Shown here: positions 7,654 through 15,646 of the stretch, piece by piece
How the letters are laid out: each line of letters opens with the position of its first letter
Position numbering within the stretch: the first letter of the stretch is position 1
NCBI RefSeq assembly: GCF_003236315.1
Contig: NZ_POTY01000012.1
Coordinates: forward strand, 1-50,398
Length of the DNA stretch: 50,398 bases
Source of the DNA: Micromonospora craterilacus
Lineage (GTDB): Bacteria; Actinomycetota; Actinomycetes; Mycobacteriales; Micromonosporaceae
Reading direction: 5' to 3'
The notes under the pieces: generated by a model
Databases searched by the model: none
What the model was told of the DNA's origin: nothing
The model's input: the letters and a program-made list of their open reading frames with translations, nothing else
Translations under genes and position numbers: made by a program

Positions 7654-9252
7654 ATGTCTGGTACCCCTGCCAGGCGTGAACGGACGCAGCGACGGCGGCT
7701 CGCCCAGGTCGCCGTCCTCGCCACCGCTCTCGTCCTGCCGATGCTGGCCACCGCCACACCAGCCGCCGCGGCCGACCGTCCGACCGTCCAACCACTCCCC
7801 GCCCACCTGGAAACCATCCGGGCCACCGAGGCCACCGCGCTCTACGGCGCGCCGGGCATCCGCCCGCTCGACCAGCGGCGCACCGCGCTGATCACCATGG
7901 GCGACAGCCAGATATCCGGCGAGGGGGTGGGCAACTACGTGCCCGGCACCCACCAGCCGGGCAACTGGTGCGACCGCTCCTACGACCAGGCGGTGTTCCG
8001 GACCGGGATCACCGCCGACGCGCGGTACAACATCGCCTGTTCCGGAGCCACCCCGTGGAACCTGATCGCGGGCGGCCCGACCCAGCACAACGAGCTGAAC
8101 CAGGGCGACCACCTCGCGATCAAGGCGCGCAACACGCAGATCAAGTTGATCTGGGTGGTCGTCGGCGCGAACGGCGACGGCACGATCCAGTTCGGCCCGG
8201 TCGCCACCGACTGCGCCATCCGCCGGGTCTTCTTCCAGGGCCCGTGCTACCCCACCTACTCCAACCAGTGGACGGTACGCACCGACGGCAGCCGCCGGGC
8301 CGTCGAGGAGGCGCTGACCGACATCCGCCGGACCATGACCAACGCCGGCTACCTGCGCTCGGACTACGAGCTGGTGCTCATGTCGTACGCCAGCCCGGCC
8401 AGCCCGGACGTGGAGGACAACCCGAACTTCCCCGGCTGGTACAACGGCGGCTGCCTGATCTACCTGGCCGACGCCGCGTTCGCCCGGAACAAGGCGGTGC
8501 CGATGTTCGAGACGGCGCTGCGGGCCGCGGCGGCGAACACCGGAACCCGCTACCTCGACGCCAGCCGCCTCTTCCACGGCCACGAGGTGTGCACCGACAA
8601 CACCTCGGTCCGCGGCCTCTACATCGAATTGGGCATCTGGGACGAGAACGCGGCGCGCCAGTCGTTCCACCCGAACTACCGGGGGCACGGCATGTTCGCG
8701 CAGTGCATCACCCAGTTCTACGCTTCCGGCCAGGAGCGGGCGAGCTGCGTCGACCCGGCCAGCACCGGCAACGGCGTGCTCTACGCCGGGCTGATGGAGT
8801 TCAAGCAGCTGCGCAACGCGGCCACCGGCACCTGTCTGGACGGCAAGGGCTACGACTCGCGCAACAGCACCGTCCAGCAGTCGTACCGCTGCCACGGCGG
8901 GCGCAACCAGGGCTTCTGGTACGACCCGACCTGGCAGTCGCTGCACTCCGAGCTCTCCCACGACCGTTGCCTCGACGTGTCCGGCGGGTCGTTGACCTCC
9001 GGCACCGCGGTCAACATCTACGACTGCCACGGCGGCGCCAACCAGAAGTTCGTGTTCTCCGGCAACCAGATCCGGACCGCCGGCAACAGCAACCTCTGCC
9101 TGGCCTTCGACAACCCGCTGCTGGGCACGCCAAGGCTGCGCCTGGCCAGCTGCTCCAGCAACTCCCGACAGCAGTGGTCCTTCGACTCCCGCTCGTTCGC
9201 CAGCCCGGTGGGCTACGGGTACGACGACTTCATCGGTTCTCGGGTCTACTGA
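7654..9252 (+). CDS. Secreted SGNH/GDSL-type hydrolase with ricin B-type lectin domain
   Basis: A 532-aa exported protein. Residues 1-40 are a Sec signal peptide (RRLAQVAVLATALVLPMLAT, cleavage near ATPAAAA-DRP) starting with a twin-arginine-poor basic head. The catalytic domain starts with ALITMGDSQISGEGVG; the GDS serine is block I, and QSFHPNYRGHGMFAQC near residue 335 gives the block V His. Several cysteines suggest disulfides. Residues about 385-515 form a beta-trefoil with QxW-type repeats (ATGTCLDGKGY, DRCLDVSGG, QKF and QQWSFD). The protein probably hydrolyses an ester or lipid while tethered to polysaccharide. A strong AAAGGAG lies 7 nt before the ATG. Confidence 0.88.
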   Translation: MSGTPARRERTQRRRLAQVAVLATALVLPMLATATPAAAADRPTVQPLPAHLETIRATEATALYGAPGIRPLDQRRTALITMGDSQISGEGVGNYVPGTHQPGNWCDRSYDQAVFRTGITADARYNIACSGATPWNLIAGGPTQHNELNQGDHLAIKARNTQIKLIWVVVGANGDGTIQFGPVATDCAIRRVFFQGPCYPTYSNQWTVRTDGSRRAVEEALTDIRRTMTNAGYLRSDYELVLMSYASPASPDVEDNPNFPGWYNGGCLIYLADAAFARNKAVPMFETALRAAAANTGTRYLDASRLFHGHEVCTDNTSVRGLYIELGIWDENAARQSFHPNYRGHGMFAQCITQFYASGQERASCVDPASTGNGVLYAGLMEFKQLRNAATGTCLDGKGYDSRNSTVQQSYRCHGGRNQGFWYDPTWQSLHSELSHDRCLDVSGGSLTSGTAVNIYDCHGGANQKFVFSGNQIRTAGNSNLCLAFDNPLLGTPRLRLASCSSNSRQQWSFDSRSFASPVGYGYDDFIGSRVY

Positions 9253-9257
9253 CGGGT

Positions 9258-9290
9258 GGGGTGGCCCGCAGCACGGCGGCGGGCCACCCC
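9258..9290. terminator. Bidirectional hairpin between convergent genes
   Basis: GGGGTGGCCCG (9258-9268) and CGGGCCACCCC (9280-9290) are perfect 11-bp inverted arms around an 11-nt loop, filling the gap between the hydrolase stop and the lipoprotein stop. There is no T-tract, as is common in high-GC actinobacteria. Confidence 0.65.
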
Positions 9291-9293
9291 CTC

Positions 9294-9884
9294 TCAGTCC
9301 TGCTTGAGCGGGACGACGATCAGCCGGGCTTCGGCGTTGCCGCCGGTCTTGGCGCCGGCGACACCGACGCTCGTGCCGACCTTGATGTCGGTCGACCGGA
9401 CCGTCCGGCGCCGCTCGACGACCCGCAGGTCGTCGCCGAAGCTCCAGGTCAGGGTGAAGCCGTCGGCCGACCTGACGGTCATCGAGTCGCCGTCGACGGC
9501 GGTCACCTCGCCACGCTGCACGGCGACGGTCTTCGTACCGCCGTCCTTCGTCTGCACCACGGCCTCGCCGTGCAGCGTGTGCTCGCGCAGCAGCACCCGG
9601 GCCGCGCGGCGCTTGCGCCGCTCCTCGACCCGCTCCTCCCGCGTCTTCCGCTCGCCCGCGGACGACTCCGACGGTGCTGGCGTGGTCGCCTCAGGGTCCA
9701 GCTCGGCGGGGTCGAAGCCGAGTGCGGCGAGCGCCTGGCCCTCCGCGCCCATCGCCGCCACCACCTCGACGGCGGTCTCCGAAGCGGCGTCCCTGACGGG
9801 CTGGGCCGCACCGCAGCCGGCGGCGCCCAACGCGACCGCCACGAGCAGTGCGGTGGTGGCGGTGACAGGTCCCCTGCGTGCCAT
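9294..9884 (-). CDS. Putative lipoprotein, DUF5666-like beta domain
   Basis: A 196-aa protein. Residues 1-24 (MARRGPVTATTALLVAVALG then AAGC) form a lipoprotein signal with Cys24 as the likely lipidated residue. A charged stretch (residues 75-95, KTREERVEERRKRRAARV) leads into a C-terminal domain with the pattern GEVTAVDGDSMTVRSADG and VGTSVGVAG, which resembles DUF5666-type OB/beta folds. GAGAGG lies 7 nt before the ATG at 9884. The gene follows the response regulator and kinase on the same strand with a 56-bp gap, so it may be their target or a sensor partner. The function is unknown. Confidence 0.7.
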   Translation of the reverse strand: MARRGPVTATTALLVAVALGAAGCGAAQPVRDAASETAVEVVAAMGAEGQALAALGFDPAELDPEATTPAPSESSAGERKTREERVEERRKRRAARVLLREHTLHGEAVVQTKDGGTKTVAVQRGEVTAVDGDSMTVRSADGFTLTWSFGDDLRVVERRRTVRSTDIKVGTSVGVAGAKTGGNAEARLIVVPLKQD

Positions 9885-9940
9885 GTCTCGTCCTCTCGTC
9901 CGTGGTGCCACCAGCGTCACCGGCCCGGATGAGCGAGCCG

Positions 9941-11329
9941 TCAGGTCGACGTACGGATCAGGTAAGGATCCGGCGGCAGCCGGACGGCGAAGGCCGCCCC
10001 GCCCTCCGGTGCGTGTCCGGCGACGATCTCCCCGCCCAGCCGGCGGACCAGCCCGGCGGCGAGCGCCAGGCCGAGCCCGCTGCCGACCTTGCGCAGCCCC
10101 CGGTAACGCTGGTGCAGGGCACCGCGCTCGAAGGCCACCGCGAGATCGTCGTCGGTCAGGCCGGGCCCGCCGTCGCGGATCTCGACCACCGCGCCGGCCA
10201 CCGGGTCCACGCCGGCCGGCCGGACCGCGAGGACCACCGGCGCTCCGGGAGGTACCACCCGCAGCGCGTTCTCCAGCAGCCCATCGACCACCTGCCGGAT
10301 CCGCACCGGATCGGTGTACGCCGGCACCGGCCGCTCCGGTGTTTCGACCCGGAACACCACCCCGACGGCGGCGCACCGGTCGGCCCAGGTCCGGCCGGCG
10401 TCGGCGGCCAGCCGGGCCAGGTCGACCCGCACCGGTTCGATCGGGAAGTCGACCGCCTCCAGCCGGGCCAGCGCCAACAGGTCGGCGACCAGCCGGTCCA
10501 GGTGCTCCGCCTCGGCCAGCATGGTCCGGCCGGTGTCGGCCGCCGCCTCCGGCGCGACCACGCCGTCGGCCAGTGCCTCGGCGTAGCCCCGGATGGCAGT
10601 CAGCGGGGTACGCAGTTCGTGTGAGACGGAGAGCAGGAACTCCCGCTGCCGTCCCTCACTGGTGGCCAGCGCCGCAGCCAGCCCGTTCAACGCGTACGCC
10701 AGGTCGGCCACCTCGGCGGGCGGCTCGACCGGCACCCGGACGGACCGGTCTCCGGCACCCAGCCGGGCGGCGGCGGTGGCCGCCCGCCGGATCGGCCGGG
10801 CCAGCCGGCGGGCGAGCAACCACCCGGCCACCGCCCCGGCGGCCAGTCCGGCCAGCAGCGGCAGCCAGAGACCCCGCAGCACCTGGCGCCACACCCCGGC
10901 ACCGGCCGGCCGGGTCAGCACCACGCCGTCACCGCCGGGCAGCGCCCGTCCCTCGACGAGCGCCCGTTTCCCGGCGACCAGCCGGCGGCCGGAGACGTCG
11001 CGCCCGCCGGACACCCGGTGCACCAGCTGCTCGGGCAGGCCCGGGCGGTCGGCGGCACCGTTGGAGATCAGGTAGATGGTGACGCCCTGGTTGCCGAGCT
11101 GGCGGACCAGGCGCTCGCCGGCCAGTTCGCGGACCCGAGCGGGCCGGGCCCGCAGCAGCTCGGCGGCGACCTGCGCCTGGGTGGCCAGCGCCCGCTGGTC
11201 GCGCCGCTCGGCCGCACGCACCGCCACCGGCGCCGCGACCAGCGCGGTGACCAGCACCGACACCAGGGCCACCGTGCAGGTCACCAGCACCGCGCGGGCG
11301 GTGAGTGTACGGCCGGGACGGTCAGCCAT
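9941..11329 (-). CDS. Membrane sensor histidine kinase
   Basis: A 462-aa kinase. The first membrane helix is at about residues 12-35, an extracytoplasmic loop runs to about 145 and a second helix (WLPLLAGLAAGAVAGWLLA) follows. HAMP spans about 170-222. The dimerisation box [18 protein letters not shown] carries phospho-acceptor H237. The ATPase domain has a DGLLENALRV N-box, RDGGPGL, and GSGLGLALAAGLV. The N-box Asn and both Gly boxes are intact, so it should be active. The ATG at 11329 overlaps the response regulator stop by eight bases, so the pair is coupled. The stimulus is unknown. Confidence 0.93.
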   Translation of the reverse strand: MADRPGRTLTARAVLVTCTVALVSVLVTALVAAPVAVRAAERRDQRALATQAQVAAELLRARPARVRELAGERLVRQLGNQGVTIYLISNGAADRPGLPEQLVHRVSGGRDVSGRRLVAGKRALVEGRALPGGDGVVLTRPAGAGVWRQVLRGLWLPLLAGLAAGAVAGWLLARRLARPIRRAATAAARLGAGDRSVRVPVEPPAEVADLAYALNGLAAALATSEGRQREFLLSVSHELRTPLTAIRGYAEALADGVVAPEAAADTGRTMLAEAEHLDRLVADLLALARLEAVDFPIEPVRVDLARLAADAGRTWADRCAAVGVVFRVETPERPVPAYTDPVRIRQVVDGLLENALRVVPPGAPVVLAVRPAGVDPVAGAVVEIRDGGPGLTDDDLAVAFERGALHQRYRGLRKVGSGLGLALAAGLVRRLGGEIVAGHAPEGGAAFAVRLPPDPYLIRTST

Positions 11330-12014
11330 CGGCGGCGTACCCGACGCCTCGGTGGGTACGGATCACGCTCGCCTCGCCGAGCTTCGCCCGGACCTGGGCC
11401 ACGTGCACGTCGACCGTACGGGTGCCCGCGTGGGCCGCGTACCCCCACACCCCGGCCAGCAGCTCCTCCCGGGTGAAGACCCGACCCGGCCGACCCATCA
11501 GATGCGCCAACAGGTCGAACTCGGTGGAGGTCAGCTGCACCGGGACGCCGTCCACGGTCACCGCCCGACGGCCCGGGTCGAGGGTGACCCGGCCGAGCGC
11601 GACGGGCTGCCCCACGCCGTCCGGTGGCCCGCCGGTGCGCCGCAGCACGGCGCGTACCCGGGCGACGAGTTCGCGGGGACTGAACGGCTTGGTGACGTAG
11701 TCGTCGGCGCCCAGTTCCAGGCCGACGATCCGGTCCACCTCGTCGTCGCGGGCGGTGAGGAAGATGACCGGCGTCCAGTCGCCCGCCTCGCGCAGCCGCC
11801 GGCAGATCTCGGTGCCGGCCAGACCCGGCAGCGCGATGTCGAGTACACAGGCCACCGGGCGCAGCCGGCGGGCGGCGGCGAGGCCGGCCACGCCGTCCCG
11901 TTCGACGTGTACGCCGAAGCCGTCCCGGCTCAGGTAGAGCCGGACCAGGTCGGCGATGCTCGGCTCGTCCTCCACCACGAGGACCAGACCGCGTCGCGGG
12001 TTGTCGACGGTCAC
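11322..12014 (-). CDS. OmpR-family response regulator
   Basis: A 230-aa regulator. The receiver domain (VLVVEDEPSIADLV) has phospho-acceptor D59 in VLDIALPG and conserved Lys in DYVTKPFS. The C-terminal winged helix has TSTEFDLLAHLMGRPGRVFT and the recognition helix TRTVDVHVAQVRAKL. The start is GTG 12014 (MTVDNPRRG). It is the first gene of a likely three-gene operon with the kinase and the lipoprotein. Confidence 0.93.
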   Translation of the reverse strand: MTVDNPRRGLVLVVEDEPSIADLVRLYLSRDGFGVHVERDGVAGLAAARRLRPVACVLDIALPGLAGTEICRRLREAGDWTPVIFLTARDDEVDRIVGLELGADDYVTKPFSPRELVARVRAVLRRTGGPPDGVGQPVALGRVTLDPGRRAVTVDGVPVQLTSTEFDLLAHLMGRPGRVFTREELLAGVWGYAAHAGTRTVDVHVAQVRAKLGEASVIRTHRGVGYAADG

Positions 12015-12084
12015 CGGGCCATGATTGCCGATCGGCGGGGCGGGCCGGCGTCAGGCAGTGTTCGGGTTCGGTAAGAACAGCCGC

Positions 12085-12597
12085 TCAGCGGGCCACCGCG
12101 GGCTGGAACGCGGCGGGCCGGGTGGCGGTGGGAGCCTCGGCGACGGTGGCCACGACCCGCGGTCGCGCGCTGCGTACCCGGCTGCGGAAGGCGTGGTTGA
12201 GCACCGCGTCGAGCTGCCACACCTGCTTCGGGTGCTGGGTGCGGATCAGGAATCGCTCACGGATGCCGTCGATGGCGGTGGCGGCCAGTTCGACCGAGTG
12301 CAACCGGGGATCGGGGCTCCAGGTGACGTGGCTCAGCTCGCGCAGCTCGGTGTTGAGATGCAGCCGCAGGCGGTGCAGCACCCGGGTCTGCCGGGTCACC
12401 ACCAGCCGTCGGTGGGTGAGCAGGAGAAGATAATCCACGGTCACCGGCCGGTCGGGCCGGCTGCACCGGGTGACCAGGATGGTGGCGTCGCCGGAACCGA
12501 CACAGCGACGGAACACCGGCATGTGCCGGCTGGCGGTCTGCATCGCCAGACCGGCCTCGGAGGCGGCCGGGAGGAACGTTCGGGAGAAGACGTCCAT
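12085..12597 (-). CDS. Hypothetical protein, actinobacterial, possible PH-like fold
   Basis: A 170-aa protein beginning MDVFSRTFLPAASEAG. It contains VDYLLLLTHRRLVVTRQTR and RLRLHLNTELRELSHVTWSPDP, a strand-rich pattern like small bacterial PH-like proteins. There is no signal peptide or membrane helix, and the C terminus is a basic, Ala/Pro-rich tail (from about residue 140). The ATG at 12597 is chosen because a good promoter (12637-12666) lies just upstream and would be inside the gene if the in-frame start at 12690 were used. The function is unknown. Confidence 0.65.
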   Translation of the reverse strand: MDVFSRTFLPAASEAGLAMQTASRHMPVFRRCVGSGDATILVTRCSRPDRPVTVDYLLLLTHRRLVVTRQTRVLHRLRLHLNTELRELSHVTWSPDPRLHSVELAATAIDGIRERFLIRTQHPKQVWQLDAVLNHAFRSRVRSARPRVVATVAEAPTATRPAAFQPAVAR

Positions 12598-12636
12598 GCT
12601 CTGCCCAACGACGCTGCCCACGGGGTGACGTGGCTC

Positions 12637-12666
12637 ACTACATGCTTTTTGCAATTTCCACGTCAA
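12637..12666 (-). promoter_or_regulatory. Housekeeping-type promoter for the gene at 12597
   Basis: On the minus strand, TTGACG (12666-12661) and TGTAGT (12642-12637) are separated by 18 bp. This predicts a start near 12630 and a leader of about 33 nt. The spacer is unusually AT-rich for this window (TGGAAATTGCAAAAAGC). Confidence 0.5.
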
Positions 12667-12711
12667 GGCGTCGCACCACCAGTCCGGCACCGGCGGCAGC
12701 TGCCCGGTGGA

Positions 12712-13707
12712 TCAGCTCGGCTCGATGTCGAGCAGCTCCTCCAACCAGCCGGGCACGGCGGCGGCGTACTCGGCGCGGGCCGGATTGGAGGTGGTCAGCG
12801 CACGCCGCCAGGACAGCGACCGGCTGACCATGGTCACCCAGGCGGCGACCTCGGCCAGTTGCCGCAGCGCGGCACGGTCGCGGCCGTCAGTCCACGGCTC
12901 CAGGTAGGCGTCCCGCAGTCGGTCCAAGGCCGGGTCGGTGGCGTCGCGCCCGGTGACGTGGGCGACCGACCGCAGCGTGACCAGCAGGGTGCCGAAGGGA
13001 TGGGCCACCGAGGCGTCGCCCCAGTCGAAGAAGCGGTGACCGGTCGCGGCCACGAAGACGTTGCCGTCGTGCAGGTCGTCGTGCTGGATCGAGGGGAGGA
13101 TGCCGCTCTCGGCCAGCCACCGGCAGCGGTCCGCGTACGTCGGCAGCAGGGCGCGCAGCCGGTCGTACGCCTCGACGGTCAGCCCGTCCGGGGTGCCCAG
13201 GAGCAGGGCCGGACGGTCATCGAGCAGCTCCGCGAAGAGCGCCGGCAGTGCCTCGGGCCGGTGGTCGGGCACGCCGAGGGCGAGCAGTTCCTCGACGTGC
13301 GCGGTGGTGGTCCGCTGGAGTTCGGCGTACTCGGACAGCACCCGTTCCCAGCGGCCGAGGTCGGCGTCGCCACCCGTCGCCTCGCGCAGCGTCGCGCCGC
13401 CGTCCGGCAGCAACGACCAGCCGCGGGCGGCGTCCACCGCGATCGGGTCGAGCACCCGGCCGGGGTGGAGCCGGGCCAGCGCGGCGAGCAGCGCCGCCTC
13501 GTACCTCGTGCCCGGAGTGTTCGCCTTGAACCACACGTCGCCGGCGTCGGTGGGCACCCGCCAGACCAGCGACCAGGGGCGGACCCGGGGCTCGACCGGA
13601 CCGGCGACACGCCGGCCCGTCGGGGCGAGCGCCTCGGTCACCCAGTTGAGGGCGGCGTCCCGCCAGCGCGGGTCGGTCAGCTCGGTATGCGGTACGGCGG
13701 CGGTCAC
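12712..13707 (-). CDS. APH-fold (aminoglycoside phosphotransferase family) kinase
   Basis: A 331-aa protein with the APH kinase core: VWFKANTPGTRYEAALLAAL (ATP-anchoring Lys), SIQHDDLHDGNVFV (Brenner-type catalytic loop with Asp and Asn) and FFDWGDASVAHPFGTLL (the DFG-equivalent DWG). Family members phosphorylate small molecules such as antibiotics, sugars or choline. Many actinobacterial paralogues have unknown substrates, so resistance cannot be claimed. It lies 87 bp downstream of the thiolase gene on the same strand. Confidence 0.85.
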   Translation of the reverse strand: MTAAVPHTELTDPRWRDAALNWVTEALAPTGRRVAGPVEPRVRPWSLVWRVPTDAGDVWFKANTPGTRYEAALLAALARLHPGRVLDPIAVDAARGWSLLPDGGATLREATGGDADLGRWERVLSEYAELQRTTTAHVEELLALGVPDHRPEALPALFAELLDDRPALLLGTPDGLTVEAYDRLRALLPTYADRCRWLAESGILPSIQHDDLHDGNVFVAATGHRFFDWGDASVAHPFGTLLVTLRSVAHVTGRDATDPALDRLRDAYLEPWTDGRDRAALRQLAEVAAWVTMVSRSLSWRRALTTSNPARAEYAAAVPGWLEELLDIEPS

Positions 13708-13794
13708 CGGGGCAACCTAGCCCGGTCGAGCCCGGCCCCGCGACCGGGTTTCGCGGCACAGCCGGCCGGTGGGTCACCACCCGAACGGCACGGG

Positions 13795-14967
13795 TCAGAG
13801 CAGCTCGACGATGGTCGCGTTGGCCATCCCGCCGCCCTCGCACATGGTCTGCAGGCCGTACCGGATGCCGTTGTCCCGCATGTGGGCGAGCATCGTGGTC
13901 ATGATCCGGGCACCGGAGCCGCCGAGCGGATGCCCGAGGGCGATCGCGCCACCCCGCGGGTTGAGTCGCTCCGGGTCCGCCTCGGTCTCCGCCAACCAGG
14001 CCAGCGGCACCGGGGCGAACGCCTCGTTCACCTCGTACACCCCGATCTCCTCGATGCCCAGCCCCGCACGGCGCAGCGCCTTCGCGGTGGCCGGGATCGG
14101 CGCGGTCAGCATGGTGACCGGGTCGTCGGCGGCAACCACGGCGGTGTGCACCCGGGCCAGCGGACGCAGGCCGTGCCGGCTGGCCCACTCGCTCGTGGTG
14201 ACCGCCAGCGCCGCGGCACCGTCGGAGATCTGCGAGGCCGACCCGGCGGTGACCACGCCGTCCGGGTGGAACGGGGTGGGCAGCTCGCCGAGCTTCTCCA
14301 GCGAGGTGTCGCGCCGGACGCCCTCGTCCGCCTCGAACTTGCCGCCGTCGGCCAGCGCCACCGGGGCCAACTCGGCCTCGAACGCCCCGGCGTCCTGGGC
14401 GGCGGCCGCCTTCTCGTGGCTGGCCAGGGCGAACTCGTCGAGCTGGGTACGGGACAGTCGCCACCGCTGGGCGATCAACTCTGCGCCGACGCCCTGATTG
14501 AACGGCAGCGGGGAATCCTCCGCGACGCCGGCCACGCCCCGGTAGCGGGCCAGGATCTGCTCGCTGAACGGCATCCCGCCGTGCACACTGGAGCCCATCG
14601 GCACCCGGGTCATCGACTCCACGCCGCCCGCGACGACCAGGTCCGCCTGACCGGCGAGCACGGTGGCGGCGGCGAAGTGCAGCGCCTGCTGACTGGAGCC
14701 GCACTGCCGGTCCACGGTGGTGCCGGGCACCGTTTCCGGCCAGCCGGCGGCCAGCACGGCGTTGCGGGCGACGTTCCAGGACTGCTCGCCGACCTGGGAG
14801 ACGCAACCCCAGACCACGTCGTCGACCTGGGCCGGATCGATGCCGGTGCGCTCGGCGAGGGCGCGCAGCACGTGCGCCGACAGGTCCACCGGGTGCACCG
14901 TGGCCAGGCTGCCCTTACGCCGCCCGACCGGGGTACGCACCGCACCGACGATTACCGCGTCAACCAT
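13795..14967 (-). CDS. Acetyl-CoA acetyltransferase / thiolase
   Basis: A 390-aa thiolase of standard length. The nucleophilic C89 lies in VDRQCGSSQQALHFAA, H346 in GGAIALGHPLGGSGAR and C376 in MCEGGGMANA, so the catalytic set is complete. VNEAFAPVPLAWL is the conserved NEAF motif. The family makes or cleaves 3-ketoacyl-CoA in fatty-acid degradation or acetoacetyl-CoA formation. GGGGAG lies 6 nt before the ATG at 14967, which sets the start. It is divergent from the PH-like protein. Confidence 0.93.
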   Translation of the reverse strand: MVDAVIVGAVRTPVGRRKGSLATVHPVDLSAHVLRALAERTGIDPAQVDDVVWGCVSQVGEQSWNVARNAVLAAGWPETVPGTTVDRQCGSSQQALHFAAATVLAGQADLVVAGGVESMTRVPMGSSVHGGMPFSEQILARYRGVAGVAEDSPLPFNQGVGAELIAQRWRLSRTQLDEFALASHEKAAAAQDAGAFEAELAPVALADGGKFEADEGVRRDTSLEKLGELPTPFHPDGVVTAGSASQISDGAAALAVTTSEWASRHGLRPLARVHTAVVAADDPVTMLTAPIPATAKALRRAGLGIEEIGVYEVNEAFAPVPLAWLAETEADPERLNPRGGAIALGHPLGGSGARIMTTMLAHMRDNGIRYGLQTMCEGGGMANATIVELL

Positions 14968-15055
14968 GTCTACTCCCCGGTAACTTGGGCTGGCCCCGAT
15001 CCTACGCCCATGCCGGCGCATCGTCCGCCCGCGCTCACGCTGGCATGCTGGTGCC

Positions 15056-15487
15056 GTGGCTTCCGAGTCGATCGCGCGTCAGTGGCGGGTGTCCCCGACC
15101 CTGCCGGTGCTCAAGCTGGTCGCGGCGGCCGTCCTGCTCGCGCTGGGGCTGCTACTCGCCGACGGTGACCTGCTACGGCCGGTGCTCGGCGGGCTGGCCG
15201 CCGCCGCCCTCGTCACGTGGGGGGTGCGGGATCTGGTCGCGCCGGTCCGGCTCGCGATGGACGCGGACGGGATCACCGTGCCGAAGGGGTGGACCGGACG
15301 CCGGCACCTGCCCTGGTCGGTGGTCGAGACGATCCGGGTGGACCGCCGCTCCGGGCGCGGGTTCGGCGGCCCGGCACTTGAGATCGACGCGGGAGCCTCG
15401 CTGCACCTGTTCAGCCAGTTGGATCTCGGCGCCGATCCCACCGAGGTCGCCGAAGCACTGCTCGCCGCCCGGCCGCCCGCCGGCTGA
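15056..15487 (+). CDS. Small membrane protein with PH-like domain
   Basis: A 143-aa protein. Two hydrophobic helices (LKLVAAAVLLALGLLLADG and VLGGLAAAALVTWGV) lie at about residues 20-60. They are followed by a short PH-like beta domain: LAMDADGITVPKGWTGRRHL, PWSVVETIRVDRR and LEIDAGASLHLFSQ. This arrangement is common in actinobacterial PH-domain membrane proteins of unknown function. The GTG start at 15056 lies 88 bp from the divergent thiolase start. Confidence 0.75.
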   Translation: MASESIARQWRVSPTLPVLKLVAAAVLLALGLLLADGDLLRPVLGGLAAAALVTWGVRDLVAPVRLAMDADGITVPKGWTGRRHLPWSVVETIRVDRRSGRGFGGPALEIDAGASLHLFSQLDLGADPTEVAEALLAARPPAG

Positions 15488-15500
15488 GGCCAGCCACCAT

Positions 15501-15556
15501 GCACCGACCGCCGACCGCCGACCGCCGACCGCCGACCGACGGTGGGCGGTCGGTGC
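15501..15556. terminator. Hairpin with 7-bp tandem repeats between convergent genes
   Basis: GCACCGACCGCC (15501-15512) and GGCGGTCGGTGC (15545-15556) are perfect 12-bp inverted arms. The left arm merges into a run of GACCGCC units (15506, 15513, 15520, 15527, then GACCGAC at 15534), so several of them can pair with the right arm. It follows the PH-like gene stop at 15487 and faces the rhomboid gene. Confidence 0.55.
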
Positions 15557-15599
15557 CACCGCTGGATCGCCGGGCGGACCTGACGTCGTCGGCGTGGGC

Positions 15600-15646
15600 G
15601 TTGTCCTCAGCCGAGCAGCGCACCGTTGTCCTCAGCCGAGCAGCGC
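15600..15646. repeat. 22-bp direct duplication at the rhomboid 3' end
   Basis: GTTGTCCTCAGCCGAGCAGC plus two bases occurs at 15600-15621 and again at 15625-15646 (25-bp period). The second copy includes the rhomboid stop codon (TCA at 15632-15634, minus strand); the first lies just beyond it. Confidence 0.7.

Noticed and set aside
5239..9030. A 1263-codon open frame on the minus strand
   Set aside because: It lies opposite the membrane protein and hydrolase genes. Its product is Arg/Gly/Pro-rich without any domain, the usual antisense shadow in high-GC DNA.
12712..13707. Aminoglycoside resistance gene
   Set aside because: Only the general APH kinase fold is visible. Many such proteins have other substrates and there is no resistance context.
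12025..15168. A 1047-codon open frame on the plus strand
   Set aside because: It is antisense to the unknown gene, the APH kinase and the thiolase, which have full motifs. Its composition is shadow-like.
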